Of a stretch of DNA of 12,913 nucleotides, positions 7,258-12,913 are shown one piece after another (the stretch's first letter is position 1; the number at the start of each line of letters is the position of its first letter). The notes beneath the pieces are model-generated. The model was not told the DNA's origin, made no database searches, and saw only the letters and a list, made by a program, of their open reading frames with translations. The position numbers and the translations under genes are program-made. Source of the stretch: Solirubrobacterales bacterium 70-9 (GTDB lineage Bacteria > Actinomycetota > Thermoleophilia > Solirubrobacterales > 70-9); assembly GCA_001898095.1 (NCBI GenBank), contig MKSH01000040.1, positions 1-12,913 on the forward strand. The letters are read 5' to 3'.

Positions 7258-7910
7258 GCGACGAGACGAACGAGAAAACCGAAGAGACGCAGGACCAGAC
7301 CGCCGCGACCGCGGGTCCTGTCGCCGATGAGGCGCCCTCGTCCTCGCAGGCTGCGGGCGAGGACACCCCATCCGCGCCACCCGCGGACGAGGCCGCCGAG
7401 GCCGACTCTTCGGCTGACGTCGCCGCTCCTAAAGCTGAGCCCGCCGAGCCGGATCCGCTCGACGACCTTCCTTGGAAGGAGCGTCGCCGCATCCTCAAGT
7501 CGCGCGAGCCGCACAAGGCCGGTCCGGCGCAGACGGTCGAGGAGCGCGCCGCCGCCCGCGAGGCCCGCCGCAAGGCGAAGGCCGCCGAACGGCGCAAGGA
7601 ACGCGCCGCGCTGAAGGCCGACCACAAAGCCGGCACCGGCACCCCGCCCGCCGAGCGTGACTCGGTCGCGGCCAAGGTCCGCCAGGGCATCGTCGTCTCC
7701 AACAAAGGCGACAAGTCGATCACCGTCCGCATCGACATCGCCCGTCGTCATCCGACCTACGAGAAGATCGTCCGCCGCTCCCGCACGCTGCACGCTCACG
7801 ACGAGCGCAACGAGGCGGGCGAGGGCGACGTGGTCCGGATCGTCGAGACCCGCCCCCTTTCGAAGACCAAGCGTTGGCGTCTGATCGACGTCGTCGAGAA
7901 GGCGAGGTAG
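7254..7910 (+). CDS. rpsQ: 30S ribosomal protein S17 (uS17) with long N-terminal extension
   Basis: S17 is a primary binder of the 16S 5' domain. The family core is residues about 134-218, with [17 protein letters not shown], the [16 protein letters not shown] block and [18 protein letters not shown]. The full protein has 218 residues against 84 in E. coli. Residues 1-70 are acidic and Ala/Pro/Ser-rich. Residues 71-125 begin [20 protein letters not shown] and continue into a very basic Ala/Arg/Lys helix-like stretch. The start is the ATG of an ATGA overlap with rpmC; no in-frame ATG or plausible SD lies closer to the core. I see no second known domain in the extension. A partly structured tail, perhaps rRNA-binding, is inference. 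Confidence 0.95.
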   Translation: MSDETNEKTEETQDQTAATAGPVADEAPSSSQAAGEDTPSAPPADEAAEADSSADVAAPKAEPAEPDPLDDLPWKERRRILKSREPHKAGPAQTVEERAAAREARRKAKAAERRKERAALKADHKAGTGTPPAERDSVAAKVRQGIVVSNKGDKSITVRIDIARRHPTYEKIVRRSRTLHAHDERNEAGEGDVVRIVETRPLSKTKRWRLIDVVEKAR

Positions 7911-7916
7911 GCGCCG

Positions 7917-8288
7917 ATGATCCAGCAAGAGTCCCGCCTCAAGGTCGCCGACAACTCGGGTGCCCGCGAACTGCTCTGCATCCGCGTCAAAGGCGGCTCG
8001 CACCGTCGCTACGCCTCGGTCGGCGACGTGATCACGGCGACCGTGAAATCGGCCAGCCCGCAGGGCGGCGTCCGCAAGGGCGAGGTCGTGCAGGCCGTCG
8101 TGGTGCGGACCAAGAAGCCGCTCGGCCGGCCCGACGGCACCTACATCTCCTTCGACGAGAACGCCGCCGTGCTGATCGACCCGGCGAACAACAACCCGCG
8201 CGGGACCCGCATCTTCGGCCCCGTCGCCCGCGAACTTCGCGACCGCAACTTCATGAAAATCATCTCGCTCGCCCCCGAGGTCCTCTGA
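7917..8288 (+). CDS. rplN: 50S ribosomal protein L14 (uL14)
   Basis: L14 lies on the 50S interface, contributes to bridges B5 and B8, and is the binding site of the silencing factor RsfS. The 123 residues equal the E. coli length. Signatures are [20 protein letters not shown], then [20 protein letters not shown] and [15 protein letters not shown], ending in [11 protein letters not shown]. The ATG is 6 nt after the rpsQ stop, with GGCGAGG (7901-7907) as SD. The stop overlaps rplX by one base (TGATG). It is highly typical with no extension. Confidence 0.99.
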   Translation: MIQQESRLKVADNSGARELLCIRVKGGSHRRYASVGDVITATVKSASPQGGVRKGEVVQAVVVRTKKPLGRPDGTYISFDENAAVLIDPANNNPRGTRIFGPVARELRDRNFMKIISLAPEVL

Positions 8289-8626
8289 TGACGAAGACCA
8301 TGCGCATCAGGACCGATGACCAGGTGGTCATCATCAGCGGCAAGGACCGCGGCAAGACCGGCAAAGTGCTCCGCACCGAGCCGAAGAAGAGCCGTGTCTA
8401 CGTCGAGGGGCTGAACATCATCAAGCGGCACGAACGTCCCCGTTCGACCGGTGACATGGCCACCGCCAGTCCCGGTGGGATCATCGAGAAGGAGGGGCCG
8501 ATCCACGTGTCCAACGTGATGCTGCTCGATCCCAAAGGCAACAAAGGCACCCGCCTCGGCGTCCGTCGCACCGACGACGGCAAGCGCGTGCGCGTGGCCC
8601 GGCGCTCGGGAGCGGAGGTCGACTGA
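8288..8626 (+). CDS. rplX: 50S ribosomal protein L24 (uL24)
   Basis: L24 starts 50S assembly by binding the 5' part of 23S rRNA and ends up beside the tunnel exit. The 112 residues compare with 104 in E. coli. The KOW motif region is residues 10-37 (DDQVVIISGKDRGKTGKVLR), followed by VEGLNIIKRHERP and GGIIEKEGPIHVSNVMLLDP. The start is the ATG of the TGATG junction with rplN. An alternative ATG at 8300 would remove four residues. The frame is also open upstream to 7874, but that stretch lies in rplN. The stop overlaps the rplE start as TGATG. Confidence 0.97.
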   Translation: MTKTMRIRTDDQVVIISGKDRGKTGKVLRTEPKKSRVYVEGLNIIKRHERPRSTGDMATASPGGIIEKEGPIHVSNVMLLDPKGNKGTRLGVRRTDDGKRVRVARRSGAEVD

Positions 8627-9429
8627 TGGAGGCCGGAACCGTGACCCCGACGAGCCAGGCGGCCCCGCCGCCGCGCCTGCGCGAGAAATACGAGAACGAC
8701 GTCCTGCCGGCGCTGACGAAGAAATTCGGCTACACGACGCCGATGGAGGCGCCGCACCTGCTGAAGATCACCCTGAACATGGGGCTCGGCAAGGAGAAAC
8801 AGGACAACCGCAGCTTCGAACTGGCGCAGGAACAGCTGGCGACCATCGCCGGCCAGCACCCGAACGTGCGCCGCGCCCGCAAGTCGATCGCCTCGTTCAA
8901 ACTGCGCGAGGGCATGCCGGTCGGGGTCTCGGTGACGCTGCGTCGCGCCCGCATGTGGGAGTTCCTCGATCGCCTCACCTCGATCGCGGTGCCGCGGATC
9001 CGTGACTTCCGCGGCCTCAACCCGCGCAGCTTCGACGGCCGGGGCAACTACTCGATGGGCATCAAAGAGCAGCTGATCTTCCCCGAAATCGACTACGACT
9101 CGGTCGACATCGTGCGCGGCCTCGACGTGACGATGACGACGTCGGCGAAGACCGACCTGGAGGCGTTCGAGTTGCTGCTGCGGCTCGGCATGCCGTTCGC
9201 GCAGGAGGGCCGTCCCGGCCAGGCCGAGCGCGAAGAAGAAGAAAAGGCCGCCGAGGAAGAGAAGGAAAAAGAGGAGGCGCGGCTGAAGGCCGAAACCGAG
9301 CAGGCCGCCCTCGAGGCACTGAAAGAGGAGAACCCCGAGGCGTACGCCAAGCCCGAGACCGAGGACGCGGGCGAGGGCACCGAGGGCGCCGAGAACGAGG
9401 CCGGCGAGAGCGCCGCCGAGGAGAGTTAG
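8626..9429 (+). CDS. rplE: 50S ribosomal protein L5 (uL5) with acidic C-terminal extension
   Basis: L5 binds 5S rRNA in the central protuberance and touches S13 (bridge B1b) and the P-site tRNA. The core covers residues 17-193: RLREKYENDVLPALTKKFGY, PHLLKITLNMGLG, KLREGMPVGVSVTLR, GRGNYSMGIKEQLIFPEIDYD and a TTSAKTDLEAFELL block. The total of 267 compares with 179 in E. coli. Residues 194-267 form a strongly acidic, Glu/Lys/Ala-rich tail that starts with a coiled-coil-like segment and ends in a Gly/Glu/Ala run. A short Pro/Ala-rich lead of 16 residues precedes the core. The start is the ATG in TGATG. The tail is in frame with no sign of error; its role is unknown. Confidence 0.97.
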   Translation: MEAGTVTPTSQAAPPPRLREKYENDVLPALTKKFGYTTPMEAPHLLKITLNMGLGKEKQDNRSFELAQEQLATIAGQHPNVRRARKSIASFKLREGMPVGVSVTLRRARMWEFLDRLTSIAVPRIRDFRGLNPRSFDGRGNYSMGIKEQLIFPEIDYDSVDIVRGLDVTMTTSAKTDLEAFELLLRLGMPFAQEGRPGQAEREEEEKAAEEEKEKEEARLKAETEQAALEALKEENPEAYAKPETEDAGEGTEGAENEAGESAAEES

Positions 9430-9435
9430 AAGCAG

Positions 9436-9621
9436 ATGGCCAAGACTTCCCAAAAGGTCCGCCAGGGCCGCAAAGCCAAGTACAAGAGCCGGTCGTACAA
9501 CCGCTGCCGCCGCTGCGGTCGCCCGCGCGCCTACTACCGCAAATTCGGCCTCTGCCGGATCTGCCTGCGCGAGGCCGCCCACGAGGGCTACATCCCCGGC
9601 ATGACCAAGTCGAGCTGGTAG
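9436..9621 (+). CDS. rpsN: 30S ribosomal protein S14 type Z (uS14, zinc form)
   Basis: S14 binds 16S rRNA in the 30S head near S3, S10 and S19. This is the short zinc-binding form, 61 residues. The zinc ligands Cys24, Cys27, Cys40 and Cys43 (CRRC and CRIC) are all present. The C-terminal [13 protein letters not shown] is the classic ending. The starting [19 protein letters not shown] is basic. Its place between rplE and rpsH is standard. Many zinc-using bacteria also have a Cys-free S14 elsewhere, induced in zinc starvation; that cannot be judged here. The ATG follows the rplE stop by 6 nt and the SD is only moderate. Confidence 0.99.
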   Translation: MAKTSQKVRQGRKAKYKSRSYNRCRRCGRPRAYYRKFGLCRICLREAAHEGYIPGMTKSSW

Positions 9622-9625
9622 AGCG

Positions 9626-10021
9626 ATGCACACCGACCCGATCGCCGATTACCTGACCCGGATCCGCAACGCGATCCGCGCCGGCCACGATGACGTGGAC
9701 ATCCCGGCCTCGACCCAGAAGATGGAGCTCTCCCGCATACTCAAGGAGCAGGGCTACATCACCGACTTCCACAAGAAGCCCGCCCGCGTCGGCGAGACGA
9801 TCGAGGTGACGCTGAAGTACACCGAGGACCGTCGGCCTGTCATCCTGGGGATCGAACGGGTCTCCCGTCCGGGCCGTCGCCGCTACGTGAACCACAAAAA
9901 CGTGCCGCGGGTCCAGGGTGGTACCGGGACCGCGATCGTCAGCACCTCGCACGGTGTGATGACCGGTCACGAAGCGCGTCAGAAGGGTGTCGGCGGCGAG
10001 GTTGTCGCCTACGTCTGGTGA
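9626..10021 (+). CDS. rpsH: 30S ribosomal protein S8 (uS8)
   Basis: S8 is a primary binder of the 16S central domain, and in E. coli it represses the spc operon near rplE. The 131 residues match the family (130). Signatures are DPIADYLTRIRNAIRAGHD at 4-22, the SRILKEQGYI block and the C-terminal GTGTAIVSTSHGVMTGHEAR with GGEVVAYVW. It starts 4 nt after the rpsN stop with a poor SD, so it may rely on coupling. I did not see an obvious S8-binding hairpin at the rplX/rplE junction, the E. coli regulatory site. A 33-nt gap follows before rplF. Confidence 0.99.
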   Translation: MHTDPIADYLTRIRNAIRAGHDDVDIPASTQKMELSRILKEQGYITDFHKKPARVGETIEVTLKYTEDRRPVILGIERVSRPGRRRYVNHKNVPRVQGGTGTAIVSTSHGVMTGHEARQKGVGGEVVAYVW

Positions 10022-10054
10022 CCCAGGCAATCAACAGGATCACGAAACTTTGAG

Positions 10055-10588
10055 ATGAGTCGAATCGGAAGAAAACCCGTCGCAGTCCCCGACGCCGTCA
10101 CGGTGACGCTTGCCCCTGGCAACATCGCCGTGAAGGGCCCGAAGGGGGAGCTGACCCAGACCTACTCCCAGGACATGACCGTGTCCCAGGAGGACGGCAC
10201 GATCCTCGTCGCCCGGCCGACCGATCGCGGCGAGCACCGCGCCCTCCACGGGCTCACCCGCAGCTTGATCGCGAACATGGTCGAGGGCGTCACCGACGGC
10301 TTCGAGAAGCGCCTCGAGATCCAGGGCGTCGGTTACCGCGCGGCGCTGAAAGGCAAGAACCTCGAGCTGGCGCTCGGCTTCTCCCACCCGGTCTCGATCG
10401 AGGCCCCGGAGGGGATCGAATTCGAGGTGCCGCAGCCGACCGAAATCATCATCCGCGGGATCGACAAGCAGCTCGTCGGTCAGGTCTCGGCGGACATCCG
10501 CAAGCGGCGTCCGCCGGAGCCGTACAAGGGCAAGGGCATCCGTTACAAAGGCGAGCAGGTTCTTCGGAAGGTTGGTAAGCGCGCATAA
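10055..10588 (+). CDS. rplF: 50S ribosomal protein L6 (uL6)
   Basis: L6 lies near the sarcin-ricin loop and the factor-binding site of the 50S. The 177 residues equal the E. coli length. Signatures are [17 protein letters not shown] at the start, [10 protein letters not shown], the duplicated fold with [21 protein letters not shown], and the C-terminal [20 protein letters not shown]. The ATG lies 33 nt after rpsH. There is no clear SD at normal distance: AGGA (10035-10038) is 16 nt away. How the start is reached is therefore unclear. The stop overlaps rplR as TAATG. Confidence 0.98.
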   Translation: MSRIGRKPVAVPDAVTVTLAPGNIAVKGPKGELTQTYSQDMTVSQEDGTILVARPTDRGEHRALHGLTRSLIANMVEGVTDGFEKRLEIQGVGYRAALKGKNLELALGFSHPVSIEAPEGIEFEVPQPTEIIIRGIDKQLVGQVSADIRKRRPPEPYKGKGIRYKGEQVLRKVGKRA

Positions 10589-10941
10589 TGACCGTTCAGA
10601 CTTCTCAGCAGCGTCGTCTGCGCCGCCGTCGCCGCGTCCGCGCGCGCGTCACCGGCACCGCCGAGCGCCCGCGCCTCTCCGTCTACCGGTCGAACAAGGG
10701 CATCTTCGGTCAGCTGATCGACGATCGCGCCGGCCACACCGTCGCTGCGGTCAACTGGATCGAGCCGGAGCTGAAGCCCCTCACCGCCTCCGATCAGGCC
10801 AAGAAGGCCGGCGAACTGCTGGCCGAGCGGGCGAAGGCGGCCGGGGTCGAGACCTGCGTCTTCGATCGCGGCGGCTACCAGTACCACGGCCGCGTCAAGG
10901 CGCTCGCCGAAGGTGCGCGCGAGGGGGGGCTGAAGTTCTGA
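10588..10941 (+). CDS. rplR: 50S ribosomal protein L18 (uL18)
   Basis: L18 binds 5S rRNA in the central protuberance together with L5. The 117 residues equal the E. coli length. The start has an Arg-rich tract at 9-20 ([12 protein letters not shown]) that contacts rRNA. It is followed by [20 protein letters not shown] and the C-terminal [26 protein letters not shown] block (in two halves). The C-terminus is canonical, so the G7 run at 10923-10929 near the end is not a frameshift error. The start is the ATG of TAATG after rplF. The stop forms TGATG with a 13-codon mini-ORF, not with rpsE. Confidence 0.98.
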   Translation: MTVQTSQQRRLRRRRRVRARVTGTAERPRLSVYRSNKGIFGQLIDDRAGHTVAAVNWIEPELKPLTASDQAKKAGELLAERAKAAGVETCVFDRGGYQYHGRVKALAEGAREGGLKF

Positions 10942-10982
10942 TGACCCGCAGCCGCACGATCTTCGCTACGGTGGCCCGCTGA
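10941..10982 (+). CDS. Possible 13-codon mini-ORF linking rplR to rpsE
   Basis: An ATG overlaps the rplR stop (TGATG at 10939-10943) and opens a 13-residue frame, [13 protein letters not shown]. Its TGA in turn overlaps the ATG of rpsE (TGATG at 10980-10984). GAGGGGGGG (10921-10929) lies 11 nt upstream and could serve as its SD. The peptide resembles nothing I recognise. It may be a reinitiation step that keeps ribosomes on the message from rplR to rpsE, or simply a chance reading of a short spacer. The double overlap matches the junction style of neighbouring genes, which raises its credibility, but the peptide itself may have no function. Confidence 0.35.
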   Translation: MTRSRTIFATVAR

Positions 10983-11617
10983 TGAAGGGCATGGACATGA
11001 ACAACGTCGAGACGGTCAGCCCGCGTGGCCTCGACCTCCAGGAGCGCGTGATCGAGATCAATCGCGTCGCCAAGGTGGTCAAGGGCGGTCGTCGCTTCTC
11101 CTTCACCGCGCTGGTCGCCGTCGGCGACGAAGAAGGCGTGGTCGGGATCGGCTACGGCAAGGCGCGCGAGGTGCCGCTGGCGATCCAGAAGGGTGTCGAG
11201 GACGCCCGTAAGAACTTGATCCGCGTGCCCAAATACGGCCAGACGATCACCCACCGGATCATCGGTCGCTACGGCGCCGGCCACGTGGTGCTGCGCCCGG
11301 CCAGCCCCGGTACCGGCGTCATCGCCGGCGGCGGCGTCCGCGCCGTGCTCGAGCTCGGCGGGGTCCGCGACGTGCTCACCAAGAGCATCGGCACGCAGAA
11401 CCCGATCAACCTCGTGAAGGCGACCATGGACGGCCTGATCCGCCTGCGCCGCCCCGAGGAGGTCGCCGAGCTGCGCGGTCTGACGATCAGCCAGGTGCTC
11501 GGTCTGACCAGCGAGAAAGGCACCGGCGACGGTGAGCATCTCGAGGCCGAGCCGAAAGGGGAGGCCGCTGTCGCGACCGCGACGGAGGAGGCTCCGCCGG
11601 AGGGTGACGCGGCGTGA
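10982..11617 (+). CDS. rpsE: 30S ribosomal protein S5 (uS5)
   Basis: S5 sits at the mRNA entry channel with S3 and S4 and affects decoding accuracy. The 211 residues compare with 167 in E. coli. The N-terminal domain shows [20 protein letters not shown] at 25-44 and [20 protein letters not shown]. The C-terminal domain shows [20 protein letters not shown] and [18 protein letters not shown]. Residues about 178-211 are an acidic Ala/Glu/Gly tail. The start is uncertain among ATGs at 10982, 10991 and 10997. The first is joined to the mini-ORF by TGATG, while AAGGG (10985-10989) has good spacing for the third. The stop overlaps the rpmD GTG as GTGA. Confidence 0.97.
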   Translation: MKGMDMNNVETVSPRGLDLQERVIEINRVAKVVKGGRRFSFTALVAVGDEEGVVGIGYGKAREVPLAIQKGVEDARKNLIRVPKYGQTITHRIIGRYGAGHVVLRPASPGTGVIAGGGVRAVLELGGVRDVLTKSIGTQNPINLVKATMDGLIRLRRPEEVAELRGLTISQVLGLTSEKGTGDGEHLEAEPKGEAAVATATEEAPPEGDAA

Positions 11618-11784
11618 AGATCTCCCAGGTCAAATCCCCCAACGGGACCAATCCGAAGCAGAAAGCGACGCTGAAAGCTCTGGGCCTGGGCCGCATCGGC
11701 AAATCGGTCGAGCGCACGGATTCCCCGCAGCTCCAGGGACAGCTTCGTGTCGTCTCCCACCTCGTCGAGGTCGAGAATGGCTGA
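11614..11784 (+). CDS. rpmD: 50S ribosomal protein L30 (uL30)
   Basis: L30 is a small 50S protein found in many but not all bacteria. The 56 residues fit the family (E. coli 59). The sequence shows [20 protein letters not shown] then [20 protein letters not shown] and a final strand [13 protein letters not shown]. The GLGRIGKSV turn and D-SPQ-GQL-VV pattern are diagnostic. The start is GTG at 11614, overlapping the rpsE stop, with GGAGGG (11599-11604) 9 nt upstream. The end overlaps rplO by 8 nt through ATGGCTGA, the same junction as rplC/rplD. Its place between rpsE and rplO is the standard spc order. Confidence 0.97.
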   Translation: MKISQVKSPNGTNPKQKATLKALGLGRIGKSVERTDSPQLQGQLRVVSHLVEVENG

Positions 11785-12298
11785 CAAAGACAAAGCCAAG
11801 GACAAGGACAACTCGCGCGCTGCGGAGATCGGCCTGCACAACCTGAAGCCGAAGCCCGGCTCGACCCACCGTCGCAAGCGCGTCGGCCGGGGCGAGGGCA
11901 GCGGCATGGGCAAGACCTCCGGCCGCGGCCACAAGGGCGCCGGCTCGCGCGCGGGCGCCAAGGAAAAGGCCGGCTACGAGGGCGGGCAGAACCCGATCCA
12001 CATGCGGATGCGAAAGCTTCGCGGCCCGCACATGAAGAAGTCCATGCCCTTCGAGAACTTCCGCACCAAGACCCAGCCCGTGAATCTTGCCGATCTCGAG
12101 GAGCGTTTCGAGGCGGGCGACGAGGTCACTCCTGACACGCTGAAGGCCAAGGGTCTTGCCACCCGCACCGATCCCGTCAAGATCCTCGCCCGCGGCGAGA
12201 TCAAGACGAAATTGACGGTAAGTGCACATGGCTTCAGCAAGGCGGCCAAAGAGAAGATCGAGGCCGCCGGCGGTACCTGTCACACTCTGGAGCCGTAA
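11777..12298 (+). CDS. rplO: 50S ribosomal protein L15 (uL15)
   Basis: L15 is a late-assembly 50S protein with a long extended N-terminal arm buried in rRNA. The 173 residues compare with 144 in E. coli. The core starts at residue 20 with LHNLKPKPGSTHRRKRVGRG and continues with GSGMGKTSGRGHKGAGSRAG, GGQNPIHMRMRKLRG, and a C-terminal fold ending VSAHGFSKAAKEKIEAAGG. A short 19-residue charged lead ([19 protein letters not shown]) precedes it. I chose ATG at 11777, with GAGG (11767-11770) 6 nt upstream. The frame is open to 11747, but that lies in rpmD. The stop overlaps the secY ATG as TAATG. Confidence 0.98.
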   Translation: MADKDKAKDKDNSRAAEIGLHNLKPKPGSTHRRKRVGRGEGSGMGKTSGRGHKGAGSRAGAKEKAGYEGGQNPIHMRMRKLRGPHMKKSMPFENFRTKTQPVNLADLEERFEAGDEVTPDTLKAKGLATRTDPVKILARGEIKTKLTVSAHGFSKAAKEKIEAAGGTCHTLEP

Positions 12299-12913
12299 TG
12301 CTCAGGACTATTCTCAACGCCTTCAGCGTTGCGGACATCAGGAAGAAACTCGCCTTCACCGCGGCGATGCTGGCCCTGTACCGCCTCGGCGCGTACATCC
12401 CGGCGCCGGGCGTGAACGTCGACGCCGTCAAGGAAATCTCCAGCAACTTCGGCGGCTCGAACGTGCTCGGGTTCCTGAACCTCTTCTCCGGCGGCAGCCT
12501 CTCGAGGCTGTCGCTTTTCGCCCTGGGGATCATGCCCTACATCACGGCGTCGATCATCCTGCAGCTGCTGACCGTCGTCGTCCCCTCGCTGGAGCGCCTG
12601 CAGAAAGAGGGTGAGGTCGGGCAGCAGAAAATCACCCAGTACACGCGCTACCTGACCGTCGGCCTGGCCTTCTTCGAGAGCCTCGGCTACGTCTTCCTCT
12701 TCCGCTCGCTGGGCAACGAATCGGGCGCCGAAGTGGTCGGTCACCTGACCTTCCCGAAGGTGATGCTGATCGTCATCTGCCTGACCGCCGGCTGCACGCT
12801 CCTGATGTGGCTGGGCGAGCTCATCACCCAGCGCGGCATCGGCAACGGCATCTCGCTGATGATCTTCGCCTCGATCGCCTCGGGGTTGCCGAACGGGATC
12901 ACGGGATCACCAA
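12298..12913 (+). CDS. secY: Protein translocase subunit SecY, N-terminal part
   Basis: SecY is the channel of the Sec translocon in the cytoplasmic membrane. The gene runs off the window; 205 codons are visible, about the first half. The start MLRTILNAFSVADIRKKLAF is typical. Transmembrane segment 1 spans about 18-36 (ending YRLGAYIPAPG). The plug region is NVLGFLNLFSGGSLSRLSLF from 55. Segment 2 follows, with ALGIMPYITASIILQLL at 75-91, then segments near 116-136 and 153-173. Next comes the conserved GELITQRGIGNGISLMIF at 174-191. The ATG is joined to rplO as TAATG, the normal spc operon position, so its level is tied to ribosome production. Confidence 0.98.
   Translation, partial: MLRTILNAFSVADIRKKLAFTAAMLALYRLGAYIPAPGVNVDAVKEISSNFGGSNVLGFLNLFSGGSLSRLSLFALGIMPYITASIILQLLTVVVPSLERLQKEGEVGQQKITQYTRYLTVGLAFFESLGYVFLFRSLGNESGAEVVGHLTFPKVMLIVICLTAGCTLLMWLGELITQRGIGNGISLMIFASIASGLPNGITGSP

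Noticed and set aside
7874..8287. N-terminal extension of L24
   Set aside because: This stretch encodes L14. The ATG at 8288 gives a normal 112-residue L24.
8398..9633. 411-residue open frame on the - strand across rplX, rplE and rpsN
   Set aside because: It is antisense to three clear genes with no recognisable domain or start signal.
10923..10929. G7 run in rplR as a frameshift error or programmed slip
   Set aside because: The unshifted frame gives the canonical L18 ending (EGGLKF), so no shift is needed, and no stimulatory structure was seen.

Overview
This window is a stretch of the conserved bacterial translation super-operon (end of the str operon, then S10 and spc operons). All genes are on the + strand. 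The order is fusA (3' end), tuf, rpsJ, rplC, rplD, rplW, rplB, rpsS, rplV, rpsC, rplP, rpmC, rpsQ, rplN, rplX, rplE, rpsN, rpsH, rplF, rplR, rpsE, rpmD, rplO, secY (5' end). The DNA is very GC-rich, and most genes touch or overlap. The zinc-binding (C+) S14 and the sequence style of EF-Tu and the ribosomal proteins fit a high-GC Actinomycetota lineage. A deep-branching one such as Thermoleophilia/Solirubrobacterales is my best guess; this is inference from recall, not a search.

Layout: 1-299 is the end of EF-G; 300-468 is a non-coding spacer that may hold a tuf promoter; 469-1656 is EF-Tu. Spacer 1657-1807 holds three GC hairpins, the last terminator-like. rpsJ (1808-2128) is followed by a second spacer, 2129-2298, that can fold into one long irregular hairpin whose tip is complementary to the Shine-Dalgarno (SD) sequence of rplC. 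From rplC (2299) to secY (12298 onward) the genes are packed, with 1-, 4- or 8-nt stop/start overlaps or gaps of at most 33 nt. No stretch over 300 bases lacks a gene. I saw no tRNA, rRNA, CRISPR array, insertion sequence or phage gene.

The genes work together: EF-G and EF-Tu drive elongation, the ribosomal proteins build both subunits (tunnel wall and exit L4, L22, L23, L24, L29; central protuberance L5, L18; mRNA entry S3, S5; subunit bridges L2, L14, S19), and SecY is the membrane channel that receives exported nascent chains.

The gene content is ordinary. The unusual parts are (1) the two structured spacers flanking rpsJ, which look like a possible attenuator and a possible translational switch; (2) long low-complexity tails on L22 (N-terminal, lysine-rich), S17 (N-terminal, acidic then basic), L5 (C-terminal, acidic) and S3 (C-terminal, Gly/Arg/Pro), with shorter ones on S5 and L15; and (3) a 13-codon mini-ORF joined by TGATG at both ends between rplR and rpsE.
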